From contig PNLG01000208.1 in assembly GCA_013822915.1 (NCBI GenBank), forward strand, positions 1-57,739: 57,739 nucleotides of DNA, written 5' to 3'. Position numbers and translations under genes: made by a program. The notes beneath the pieces are model-generated. The model was not told the DNA's origin. It did no database searches and saw only the letters and a list, made by a program, of their open reading frames with translations. Below are positions 25,642 through 33,748 of this stretch, in pieces; the stretch's first letter is position 1, and every line of letters starts with the position of its first letter. This stretch comes from Sphingomonas sp. GTDB lineage: Bacteria > Pseudomonadota > Alphaproteobacteria > Sphingomonadales > Sphingomonadaceae.

Positions 25642-27036
25642 TTAGTAGCCAAGCAACTTGTCGAGTGCCTCATGAAGGAGGTGGCGGACCTCCGCCTTCC
25701 GCCGGTCGTCCAGTGCGGTCGTGTCGACCAGGAGGCGAATGCTGGGGAATTGGTCAGCCGTCATTTCGACCATGGCGACGGCGTCGCCGCTCGAATCCTC
25801 CACGCAGTCGATGATCTCGAGCGCCTGGATTTCACCAAGGGCTTCGGCACCCTTTTCCGTCTCGGCAGTCGTCTTGGCCTTGCCCGGCTTGGCAAGGCCG
25901 AGCTTCGCCAGCGCCTCGGCCGTGGCGAACCGCTCGGGCTTTGCGAGCAGTGCCTCCAGCTTCGCGTTGAGCCGGGCGACTGCGCCCTTCTCGGGTGCAC
26001 GCTTCGGATGCGCTGTATCGTCATCGGCGGCAGCGTCGCGCCGCTGCTGAACCTTGTAGAGATAATCGATCGGCGGGTCCTCCGCCTTGATGTGGAGCTC
26101 GGCGAAGCGGGGCGCCTCCAAGTAGATTTCGGCGGCCGCCAGCTCCCGTGTGACCCGGCTCTCGGTCCAGCCGATCCGGGCGGCCAGCACCATCTGCGGC
26201 ACGTTCCAGGCGCGGTGGAACTGGAGAAGCAGGATCGACTTGTCGATCTTGCGTGACTTCAGCGTAAGGAACGTCGCGGCGAAGCGGTTGTAGAGATCGG
26301 CATTCTTTGCGCCGGTCCATTCGATTACGCGAACCAGGAGGTTCGCGGTGTTGCCGAACTGGAAGCGCATGGCCATGACGCGCGCCCATCCGTCGACGAC
26401 GTGCCAGTCATCGCTGACCTTCATCACAACGATCGGCGCGATATTGTCCGGCGTCTGCACGGCATGGAGCAGTGCCTCCCCCGCGCCGCTGTCAAAATCA
26501 TAGACGCCGCTTGGCGACTGGTCACCGATCAAGAGGTCGCACAGCGGCACCTTGAACTCGCCCGGCTCGAACGGTGCGGCGGGAAACTCTTTGAAAATGC
26601 CCCCATTCGTGTCGATCGCGGCCACCTCGGCCACCGGCGGGTCGACCGCATCAGCACTGTCAGTAGCGGCGCTCTCGCCATCACGATCACTCGCGTCGTC
26701 CGCCGCGCCCTCGCTTTGAGTTACGTCCGGCAATGCCGGGGCTGGGTCAAATAGTCCGACATCAGCATGGACGGCATTATCCGGTGTGGTGGTGTCCTCG
26801 GCGGCGGCGCGGCCTGCCACTTGGGCACTCGCGTCGCTGATGGTATCCTCCGACTGGGACACCGGCTCGGCCATGCCAGTGTCAGCGGCTTCCTGCGCCA
26901 GCATGTCAGGCGCGGCGTCCTCTTCGCGCTGAACGATATCGCCGCTGGTGTCCGCCTTTGTATCCGGCGCGGTCTCGGGCTTCACACTTGCCGCAAAGTC
27001 AGCGGCGATCTTGGAAAAATCAGTCTGTTTGGTCAC
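25642..27036 (-). CDS. ParB-like DNA-binding protein with long acidic N-terminus
   Basis: A 464-residue protein. Residues 1-150 are low-complexity and acidic (rich in Ala, Asp, Glu, Thr), probably disordered. From about 155 it resembles ParB/Spo0J-type proteins: VPLCDLLIGDQSPSG, IAPIVVMKVSDDWHVVDGWARVMAMRF (the ParB-like VxDGxxR..A pattern), then a helix-turn-helix-like stretch ARIGWTESRVTRELAAAEIYLEAP. A basic Lys/Ala linker and a C-terminal helical segment (RKAEVRHLLHEALDKLLGY), possibly for dimerisation, follow. No ParA partner is in the window. Roles in element stability or as a KorB-like regulator are both possible. Confidence 0.7.
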   Translation of the reverse strand: MTKQTDFSKIAADFAASVKPETAPDTKADTSGDIVQREEDAAPDMLAQEAADTGMAEPVSQSEDTISDASAQVAGRAAAEDTTTPDNAVHADVGLFDPAPALPDVTQSEGAADDASDRDGESAATDSADAVDPPVAEVAAIDTNGGIFKEFPAAPFEPGEFKVPLCDLLIGDQSPSGVYDFDSGAGEALLHAVQTPDNIAPIVVMKVSDDWHVVDGWARVMAMRFQFGNTANLLVRVIEWTGAKNADLYNRFAATFLTLKSRKIDKSILLLQFHRAWNVPQMVLAARIGWTESRVTRELAAAEIYLEAPRFAELHIKAEDPPIDYLYKVQQRRDAAADDDTAHPKRAPEKGAVARLNAKLEALLAKPERFATAEALAKLGLAKPGKAKTTAETEKGAEALGEIQALEIIDCVEDSSGDAVAMVEMTADQFPSIRLLVDTTALDDRRKAEVRHLLHEALDKLLGY

Positions 27037-27090
27037 GGTCTTTCTCCCGCTCGAGCGGCGGGATGCCGACGAGTGGGAGTTCAGTTATCG

Positions 27091-29046
27091 TCAATGGATC
27101 GTCTGATTTAGAGGACCCCCCTTGTTCGCCGCGATGAATCTTGCAAGCGATAGGCGCTCGTTCGCGGTCAGTGGTGCCGGCGGCGGCGTCGCAGAGTGAT
27201 TGCCGCCACGCCCACGGTTCGGCGAACGCACGCAATCGTGTTTACGGGCATGAGGGTCGCGCATCATATCGGTCGCAGAGACCTGGCCACGCGCTGCGGC
27301 TCTGAGGCAAAATTGGAGCTCATCCGCTGGGATCGAGCTGTCAAAGCAGCCGGGGAACGCAATCTCATGGTCAAGGCCAACATTGTCCCACGCCAGCCGC
27401 AGCATGTCGGTTTCACGATAGGGATCGAACCAGATCGCAGGCATGAAACAGATCGTATGTCCAATTGTCGTCGGATCGTTGGTGACGAACTGGCTGGGTT
27501 CGTGCCGCGCTTTAGCAACCATGCCCGCGAGAAAGTCGTCGCCAAACCACTTGGAACGGGCGGCAACCGAGCCGGCTGGCGCGCCATTGCCATGGAGCGT
27601 CTCCCATCGGCGAGGGTTGGCGACGACGTCGCCCAAGCTGACAGGAAAAGGCGGCGTTGCCGTAGCGGGATGCTTCTTTTTCCGAGCGCACGTCGTCGCA
27701 TCGACGGCTTCACGCAGAATCGACCACCCGGTTGCTGGGCAGATGCGGGCGATTGGGAGGAGCGCGAGACGACCGATCGCGCTGTCGGTCAAGATATCAA
27801 ACAACGGCGGCGACTGATTTTGCTTGCGGCCCTTGGACCATCCTAGCCAATCACGGACTTCGAGCAGAAACCGGATCGCCAACAAGCGAACATCGCGTCC
27901 TGCGAAGAACTGCGCTGGTTCTTCGCCCTGCACATCGCGCAATCGCGAGTCGAGCACGAAAGGTGGTGCGGTGCGCGCATTGAACCCTGCCAGGTCCAGC
28001 GCCGGTTCGCTGACACAACCTTCGATCTCGTCGGTCATGTTCGCGTCCCCACCAGGACCGAAAGACCAGTGGGGATGTCGGGGATTATGGCCCATCGCCA
28101 TCCCGTCGCCGAACAACAGCGCGAGCGCGCCGCGGTGGCACCACATGCTGCCGACGTAGCGACCCGTGGGACTGTCAGCTGCGACCGCGCCAGCCAGCAT
28201 CGACGTCGAGCCAAGCGCCGCCATCAACTTCGTCATCATGACGCGGCTTGGGCCGCCAATCGCAAACATCAGCTCAAAAAATCGCTCCGCCTCCCAGAAC
28301 AGCGCGACGACTGCCCGGAACTTGTCGCGGGGATCCTTGACGGCCCGCAGGAACTGCATGTCCGGCATCCGACGGTTTTCCCGCAGCAGCCTTTGCACAC
28401 GCCCTGCGTCGCGGCGCCAGACCGCGTCGAACATGGCCGGCCATCCGCCGAGCAGCGTTTCGAGGAGGCTGATCCAGTCGATCAGCGTGACGTCCAAGAC
28501 CTGGCGTAGCAATTCATCGGCGCAGTGGTCCGCGTCATACGCCTGTCCGGTATAGTCTGGGTCAGTGACCAGCCTTCCCTTGTGATCGCGGCATACTCGC
28601 TCGAGATAGACTTTGGGGTCACGGGACACCCGACCCAGATTGGCGTCAACGCCGAACCAATAGGGCCAGCGGTAGATCACTGCTTGGCAGAGGTCGGCAC
28701 TGTTAGCCGGTGACTGGAGGGCGGCCTCGCGTTGGGCCGTGACAGTGTCCTCATATTTGCGGGCCATGTTCATCATGCGATCCATCACGGGATGGAATTC
28801 ACCGACGATGTCGCGCAGGCCGGGCAGCCTGCCGTGGCGCCATCCGGCTGCGCGCGTTTCGCGGCCCAGTATGCGGATGTCCGCCATTGATGGAGGCAAC
28901 CAGTCCTTCGCCTTCTCAAGCACCGAAGTCGGCACGGCGTCGGGATTAGCCGCCATCTCTTCGGCGATAGCTGCGGCAACCCCAGCCATCATGGGGCTCG
29001 TTGGCTGACGCGGGTGCAGACTGCTGCTGCTATGTATTGCGGCCAT
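27091..29046 (-). CDS. Uncharacterised 651-aa element protein
   Basis: No recognised domain. ATG 29046 has GGAGA 7-10 nt upstream and lies inside the end of the preceding gene (17-nt overlap). The protein is mostly soluble and rich in Trp, Asp and Arg. It has several conserved-looking stretches: DVTLIDWISLLETLLGGW, SMWCHRGALALLFGDGMAMG, GHNPRHPHWSFGPGGDAN and GHTICFMPAIWFDPYRETD. Its C-terminus is basic/proline-rich. It belongs to a minus-strand operon with two other unknown genes and parB. A role in element replication or maintenance is inferred from position alone. Confidence 0.75.
   Translation of the reverse strand: MAAIHSSSSLHPRQPTSPMMAGVAAAIAEEMAANPDAVPTSVLEKAKDWLPPSMADIRILGRETRAAGWRHGRLPGLRDIVGEFHPVMDRMMNMARKYEDTVTAQREAALQSPANSADLCQAVIYRWPYWFGVDANLGRVSRDPKVYLERVCRDHKGRLVTDPDYTGQAYDADHCADELLRQVLDVTLIDWISLLETLLGGWPAMFDAVWRRDAGRVQRLLRENRRMPDMQFLRAVKDPRDKFRAVVALFWEAERFFELMFAIGGPSRVMMTKLMAALGSTSMLAGAVAADSPTGRYVGSMWCHRGALALLFGDGMAMGHNPRHPHWSFGPGGDANMTDEIEGCVSEPALDLAGFNARTAPPFVLDSRLRDVQGEEPAQFFAGRDVRLLAIRFLLEVRDWLGWSKGRKQNQSPPLFDILTDSAIGRLALLPIARICPATGWSILREAVDATTCARKKKHPATATPPFPVSLGDVVANPRRWETLHGNGAPAGSVAARSKWFGDDFLAGMVAKARHEPSQFVTNDPTTIGHTICFMPAIWFDPYRETDMLRLAWDNVGLDHEIAFPGCFDSSIPADELQFCLRAAARGQVSATDMMRDPHARKHDCVRSPNRGRGGNHSATPPPAPLTANERLSLARFIAANKGGPLNQTIH
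27108..27123 (-). promoter_or_regulatory. Shared 16-bp box upstream of parB (copy 1)
   Basis: AAGGGGGGTCCTCTAA on the minus strand, about 70 nt upstream of the parB start and inside the end of the 651-aa gene. An identical copy lies 48 nt upstream of the operon's first gene (30516-30531). Candidate operator or promoter element. Confidence 0.4.
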
Positions 29047-29821
29047 CGGACTTCTCCAAATCATCAAGGAACGCGACATCTTCTTCGCGGACGACGCCGA
29101 TCACATGCGCCGACCATCTGTTCATGGTGCGTTCTAGGACGGTCACCCGGTTAACCCCAACGTGTGCCAGCTGAAGGGCAGCCACATTGTCCCGGATCGG
29201 GACATCTGCTGCCAGCTTGGGCAGTAGCAGCGCAAGTTCGCGGGCCACCGCAACATATTCGCGCTCGATCTGACGTAGGTCGCGCACCTGGTGATAATGC
29301 CTGTCACGATCGGTCCATTCGAGCGCCGGCGCGCTGCTGTGCAACGGCGTTCGGCATGTCGCCGGGTTGGCGAGCAGGACCGCGTGCGCTTCGCCGAAAG
29401 TGGCGAGAATTGGCGTCGGCTTGCCGTCGTGGATCGCCTGCTGCTTGAGCACGTCAATCTGCTCAGAGCTTGGTGACGCGCACATTGCGGTATTGTCGTC
29501 GCGGCGCTGCGCATGCTGGTCGTAGCAGCGGTGCAACTGGCCGATGAAGCTCGCCTGCAAGTCGATCTTCGTGATCACCGCGATCGCGCGAGCCGCCTCG
29601 TGGCGAACAAATCGGGCCAGATCTTCCTGGAGGACGAAGAAGCGCGCCCGCAGCCTATCCATCCCTTCATGGATGGCAAGGAAGGCATCGTCGTCGGAGT
29701 GCGTGATGCTGTCGCGTAGCGCGAGCAGTTCGGCCCTGACCTGCTGGCGCTCCTGCTCGATGGCTTGGTGGTCAGTTAGTTCGTGAACGACGCCCGCGCG
29801 GTCGGTCCATTGGAACTTCAT
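29030..29821 (-). CDS. Uncharacterised 263-aa helical protein
   Basis: Unknown function. The N-terminus MKFQWTDRAGVVHELTDHQA is followed by a long predicted coiled coil (QERQQVRAELLALRDSI and RLRARFFVLQEDLARFVRHEAARAI). A His/Asp/Arg-rich middle comes next (DRDRHYHQVRDLRQIEREYV), then a C-terminal helical part. Its ATG overlaps the stop of the upstream gene by 4 nt, and its end overlaps the start of the 651-aa gene by 17 nt, so the three are translationally coupled and probably work together. Confidence 0.7.
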   Translation of the reverse strand: MKFQWTDRAGVVHELTDHQAIEQERQQVRAELLALRDSITHSDDDAFLAIHEGMDRLRARFFVLQEDLARFVRHEAARAIAVITKIDLQASFIGQLHRCYDQHAQRRDDNTAMCASPSSEQIDVLKQQAIHDGKPTPILATFGEAHAVLLANPATCRTPLHSSAPALEWTDRDRHYHQVRDLRQIEREYVAVARELALLLPKLAADVPIRDNVAALQLAHVGVNRVTVLERTMNRWSAHVIGVVREEDVAFLDDLEKSDGRNT

Positions 29822-30468
29822 GCACCGACCCCCCGGTAACGAAGATTCGCGCGCGAGGCATCAAGCCAATCGTGCGCGCTGCCGCGCATCAAATGACCCG
29901 GAAGGTCGATCTCGAGCAGCGCGCAGGTCGAACGGATGAGCTCCTGCTGGTCCATGGTCATGCGCAACTGGCGCCACCTGCCGGTCAAGCGCATGTCTTC
30001 GTCGGCAGCGAGCCAGTCGTCATGCTCGGCGAAATAGCGGTCGGCACGTCGGCGCCAGGCTTGAAACTCGCCCTTGGCCGCCAGCTCTGCAGCGGCCATG
30101 TCGATTGCGCGCACCAGCACCGCACCGGCATCGCCGTCGGGCAATTGACGTGCTGCGTGTGTGAGGCGCTGAACCAGTTCGGCGACGCTTTCACCAAGCA
30201 GGCCATCGAGCCGCCAACTGTCGGCAGCGACAAGGCCACGGTTGCGCAGGACAAAGCCGAGCGCGATGGCACCGGCAACATCCTTGGGGTCGCGCTTGAC
30301 CAGCGTCGCCCCCGCCGTAAGCAGCGCCCGCCGACGAAGGGCGTTCGCCGTGTGCCGCGCGATCAGCGATGCGTACGACGCATCGGGCGCTATTGCCGCG
30401 GCATCGCCCGCCATATCGATCGCACCGCCTGCGGTGCTCGTCGTTCCTTCTTTATCATCCATGGCCAT
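29818..30468 (-). CDS. Uncharacterised 216-aa protein, first gene of minus operon
   Basis: Unknown function. An Ala/Gly/Asp-rich N-terminus is followed by a helical region with RHTANALRRRALLTAGATLVKRDPKDVAGAI and, later, RRADRYFAEHDDWLAADEDMRLTGRW. The ATG (within ATGGCC..) has AAAGGAG upstream. It opens the operon that continues through the 263-aa and 651-aa genes to parB and diverges from the relaxase gene. Confidence 0.7.
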   Translation of the reverse strand: MAMDDKEGTTSTAGGAIDMAGDAAAIAPDASYASLIARHTANALRRRALLTAGATLVKRDPKDVAGAIALGFVLRNRGLVAADSWRLDGLLGESVAELVQRLTHAARQLPDGDAGAVLVRAIDMAAAELAAKGEFQAWRRRADRYFAEHDDWLAADEDMRLTGRWRQLRMTMDQQELIRSTCALLEIDLPGHLMRGSAHDWLDASRANLRYRGVGA

Positions 30469-30515
30469 GATTCGGCTCCTTTCGAGAGCCTTCGATCAGA
30501 TTCGACCAAAAAGAA

Positions 30516-30531
30516 TTAGAGGACCCCCCTT
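30516..30531 (-). promoter_or_regulatory. Shared 16-bp box upstream of minus operon (copy 2)
   Basis: Exact copy of the 27108-27123 box in the same orientation, 48 nt before the first gene of the operon. A third partial copy (ACCCCCCTT, 30673-30681) lies at the edge of the candidate oriT. Confidence 0.4.
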
Positions 30532-30533
30532 CT

Positions 30534-30553
30534 TTGAGGGTGGCGTGGAAAAG
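30534..30553 (+). promoter_or_regulatory. Shared box upstream of plus-strand backbone genes (copy 1)
   Basis: A 20-nt stretch ending GCGTGGAAAAG matches 33605-33624 at 16/20 positions. Each copy is 125-155 nt upstream of a plus-strand unit (relaxase, exonuclease module). Possible common regulator site. Confidence 0.3.
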
Positions 30554-30600
30554 CGATAGTATTGAGGTCAGAGTCGGCAGGTGGTAGTATTCAGAAGATT

Positions 30601-30679
30601 GGGGGGTGTTGGCGAAATAAATCTTTCAGCTTCTCTGAAAGAATCGCGTCGTCTTCCACGACTTGATTTTACACCCCCC
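30601..30679. other. Nested inverted repeats upstream of relaxase: candidate oriT
   Basis: Outer arms GGGGGGTGT (30601-30609) and ACACCCCCC (30671-30679) enclose two hairpins. One is TCTTTCAG/CTGAAAGA (30622-30642, 8-bp stem, 5-nt loop); the other is GTCGT/ACGAC (30648-30662, 5-bp stem, 5-nt loop). The array lies between the divergent backbone operons and 26 nt before the relaxase start, the usual place for oriT. No nic site could be identified by eye; replication-origin or operator roles are alternatives. Confidence 0.5.
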
Positions 30680-30704
30680 TTTCTTCAATTGCGAGATCGG
30701 ACCA

Positions 30705-33248
30705 GTGCAGTTTCAAATTTGCAACTCTGGCGAAGTCTGGGTTTCGGTTACTCCTGCTGAGGCTCACCGTATTGCGCGAAAGCGAACCGGTGCGCTTGCC
30801 GCAATTGTTCGGCAGCAGCGTAAGGATTTAAAGCAGGAGTCGCGCGAATATCGTCGCGCCGAGCGGGAGCTGCAAAACGATATACGGGAGGCAGACCGGT
30901 GCAACCGCGCGTTCTGGAAACGCATCCGCATCAAGCCGGAACTTCGTTCGATGACCGCCATCGAACGCAAGCCAGAGACGCACAAGCCAACGAAGACCGG
31001 CTGGCTCGCCGGTGGGTCGCTGATGCCTCGCTATTCCGGACAGATATTCGACCGAATGGGTCGCGCGGGCATCTTCTTTCGTGTGAGGTATTACGGACGC
31101 TCGACCAAGGTCGGCGTCGGCCGCCGATCGACACTCTATGTTTGGCAGGGCGCGCATCAGATGGACGACGGGCGCATTCTGTTTGCGTCCAATGTCGGCG
31201 AGACAGCCGAGGAAGCGATCGCCGCGCTTGAAGCCGTCGAACTGTTCAACCGCGAGGCCCAAACAGGCGCCAAGCTGCTGTTCCATGCCATTGCTACCGT
31301 GCCATACCAACTCGTCGAGATGGACGGCGGTATCGATCGCATGTTCGAAATCGGGCAGCGCTTCGCTGAGGAACAGTTTGGCAGCCGCGACCTGCCATTC
31401 GCGCTTGCGCTGCATCCGCCATCGGAAGAAGGCGACCAGCGCAACTGGCATATTCACCTGATTTTCTCGAGCCGCCCACTTGTCCTCACTGGCGACCATG
31501 AGTGGGACATCGGCCGCATGATGCGCCGCGAGATCGACAATCCGGAAGCGTTCGAAGAGATGCGACACCTCTATGCACGCATTCAGACCGAGGTCGTGCA
31601 GGAAGCTGGTCTCAATATCACCTACACCGCGCTTTCCAACGTCGAGCGCGGACTGCCTAATGCGCCCCAGAAGCATCTGGGGTCGGCCCGGACTGCGCGG
31701 GTGCGACGCGGCGAGGAGGACCAGGTCAACGAAAGCAACTGGGAGAAGATGCTGGCGGGCGAAGCCGCGCTGCTTGATGAACAGCTTCGCCATGGCCAGG
31801 AGCGGGCCGCCGCCGAACAGGCGCTGCTCGACAGCGTGCAGGAACGCGTGGCGGGGTTGATCGCGAGCGTGACGAATCGGCCCAGCCTCGCGATCCCGGC
31901 TCTTGCCGATCATGCCGAGCCGATCGCCAATCTGTCGCTCAGCGCTGCCACCCTTGGTGTCGATAAACCTGCCGATGCGCCGGCGCTGGTGGTGCCGGTT
32001 GCAAATTTGCAACCAGGCGACCGTGGGATCGCCGACGTCGCATCGCTGGCTTACCTGCCACCGTCCGAACACGACCGCGCACCCGGCACTTTGATCTCCG
32101 GTTCTGCCGTGCGCAGCATGGCGCGGCCGATCGACGTGCCGCGCGCGGTGGCGGGAATTGTCGACCGCGTGGTTGCCCTAGCAAGCGTGCCGAGCCTGCC
32201 GACCGCATTTGATACGAATTATCGAATCGCGGCTGTGCCGGTGACGTCCGCCGAGGGCGCACGCGCGGTCTTGCCGTCGCTTCCGCTCGGCAACATCAGC
32301 GCAATCGTGGGCCAGGCAGGGGCGGCGATCCGCAAGCCGCCGTCGATTGTCGAGATGGGAGCCGCCACCGATGGGATTGGCCTTTCGCTCGGCATTGGCG
32401 ACGGCCCGGCGCCGCGTCCACTCGATCTGCCGAAAGAGGCGGCGGCGCTCGCCAGCAGTATCATCGATCGCGACCTCGACGACCTTGACCGGCTATTCGC
32501 TGCCCGCCGTGACAGGATCGCCATCGACCGCGCCAAGGCCAAGCGGGCGGAAATGGAACAGGCGCAACAGCGTGAACGTGAGGATACCGAACGGCAGGAG
32601 CGCGAAACCGAACAGGCGCTGTTGCGCCAATCCGAGCAAGCCGCGCTCGATGCGATGCTGGCCACGATCGAGGCAGAGCGCATCCTGATCACGTTCGAAG
32701 ACGATGCGTGCGTTGTCGACGATGCAGTCCGCAAACGGTTCGGAGTTACGCCTGCACGTATTGCCGCAGCGATGACGCAGGAACGATTGGACGCCATTGC
32801 CGATCGCCAGCGTGCCGAGATCGAGCCGATGACGGTCTACGCTGCGGCAAACGGCGATCATATCGTGCACGGGGATCGCGGGTGGACGCTGTCGCTGGAC
32901 GCCCCGGATCATCTTCGTCGCGTTGCCGATGCCTGGGTGCACGAACCGATTCTACAACGTGCGTTCTCAGAAGCCATTGCGATTCATCGCGAGGCGCATG
33001 CGAAGGCACAGCTGACGCGTCGGACGGAGCAGTCCGGCACGATTGCTCTCCGACCAAGCCGACGAGAATTGCTTATCTTGGCGGCGCACCAGCGTGAGGC
33101 GATGACGGAGCGTTGGCGGCAGAAGCGGCGGTTCGACCAAGAACAGGACACGCGTGGCCACGATGCCGAAATCGGCGCGCTGCGCCCCTCGTCGCCAGTC
33201 CCAAGCCAGCCGCTACCAGCGCCTCTTGACCCGGGTCAGGATCGCTGA
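30705..33248 (+). CDS. MobA/MobL-type relaxase
   Basis: An 847-residue protein that would nick oriT and lead strand transfer. Near residues 235-260 the run LPFALALHPPSEEGDQRN is followed by WHIHLIFSSRPL, which carries the HxH metal-binding motif (H249, H251). NAPQKHLGSARTARVRRGEEDQVN further on matches the MobA/MobL pattern Q.HLG..A...RRG. The C-terminal half is a long tail with a charged coiled coil (EMEQAQQREREDTERQERE) and no helicase motifs. Start is uncertain: GTG 30705 is used because no ATG occurs before 30952. The relaxase has no type IV secretion partners in the window. Confidence 0.8.
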   Translation: MQFQICNSGEVWVSVTPAEAHRIARKRTGALAAIVRQQRKDLKQESREYRRAERELQNDIREADRCNRAFWKRIRIKPELRSMTAIERKPETHKPTKTGWLAGGSLMPRYSGQIFDRMGRAGIFFRVRYYGRSTKVGVGRRSTLYVWQGAHQMDDGRILFASNVGETAEEAIAALEAVELFNREAQTGAKLLFHAIATVPYQLVEMDGGIDRMFEIGQRFAEEQFGSRDLPFALALHPPSEEGDQRNWHIHLIFSSRPLVLTGDHEWDIGRMMRREIDNPEAFEEMRHLYARIQTEVVQEAGLNITYTALSNVERGLPNAPQKHLGSARTARVRRGEEDQVNESNWEKMLAGEAALLDEQLRHGQERAAAEQALLDSVQERVAGLIASVTNRPSLAIPALADHAEPIANLSLSAATLGVDKPADAPALVVPVANLQPGDRGIADVASLAYLPPSEHDRAPGTLISGSAVRSMARPIDVPRAVAGIVDRVVALASVPSLPTAFDTNYRIAAVPVTSAEGARAVLPSLPLGNISAIVGQAGAAIRKPPSIVEMGAATDGIGLSLGIGDGPAPRPLDLPKEAAALASSIIDRDLDDLDRLFAARRDRIAIDRAKAKRAEMEQAQQREREDTERQERETEQALLRQSEQAALDAMLATIEAERILITFEDDACVVDDAVRKRFGVTPARIAAAMTQERLDAIADRQRAEIEPMTVYAAANGDHIVHGDRGWTLSLDAPDHLRRVADAWVHEPILQRAFSEAIAIHREAHAKAQLTRRTEQSGTIALRPSRRELLILAAHQREAMTERWRQKRRFDQEQDTRGHDAEIGALRPSSPVPSQPLPAPLDPGQDR

Positions 33249-33559
33249 GGCCGAGCCTTCGGTAGCATCTTCGCGACTTCCTGCTCGCGCGCGTCGCAGA
33301 ACTCAACCGGCTGTTCGCCAGACCCCCAGGTCTTTTCATGCATCGCCGAGCAGAAGCAGAAGATCCGATCGGAACCCTTCCAATACCAGATCGCGGCCGG
33401 GCAATCGCGGCACGCTACTTCGTCGCCCGGCCCCGGCTCGCCGATGCTGTCCCCGCCCACATGCTCAAGGGTTGGACTGGAATGCGGGCTCTTCAGACGG
33501 CCGTTTTCCATAAAATCATCATCATCGGTGAATTCCTGCATCGATACATGATGCACCAT
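33236..33559 (-). CDS. Hypothetical Cys-rich small protein
   Basis: A 107-residue protein convergent with the relaxase (13-nt overlap of ends). It contains VACRDCPAAIWYWKGSDRIF, then CFCSAMHEKTW and EFCDAREQEV, so five cysteines and a histidine could form a zinc site. The acidic N-terminus QEFTDDDDF may be natural or reflect a start at the downstream ATG (33541). The family is not recognised; similar small zinc-ribbon proteins occur near mobilisation genes of proteobacterial elements. Confidence 0.55.
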   Translation of the reverse strand: MVHHVSMQEFTDDDDFMENGRLKSPHSSPTLEHVGGDSIGEPGPGDEVACRDCPAAIWYWKGSDRIFCFCSAMHEKTWGSGEQPVEFCDAREQEVAKMLPKARPQRS

Positions 33560-33604
33560 GCAAGCTTAACATCAGGTTGGCATCCATGGGCAGATCCCAC
33601 CCGC

Positions 33605-33624
33605 TTGTAAGTAGCGTGGAAAAG
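33605..33624 (+). promoter_or_regulatory. Shared box upstream of exonuclease module (copy 2)
   Basis: Matches 30534-30553 at 16/20 positions including an 11-nt exact core GCGTGGAAAAG. It lies in the 189-nt gap before the exonuclease module. Confidence 0.3.
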
Positions 33625-33712
33625 GCCCGCTGGCTGCGGTGCTGATGATCAGAGTGATTGAGCGGAAAAGGGGCTTGGCGCACCGGACCGTCCAGGCGGC
33701 CTGATTGCATTT

Positions 33713-33728
33713 GCGGGCACCAGCCCGC
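33713..33728 (+). other. Hairpin before first exonuclease gene
   Basis: GCGGGC-ACCA-GCCCGC, a 6-bp perfect stem just upstream of the AAGGTG ribosome site of the following gene. It is one of four such stems in this module. Confidence 0.5.
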
Positions 33729-33748
33729 TCTCATGATAAGGTGATCCT

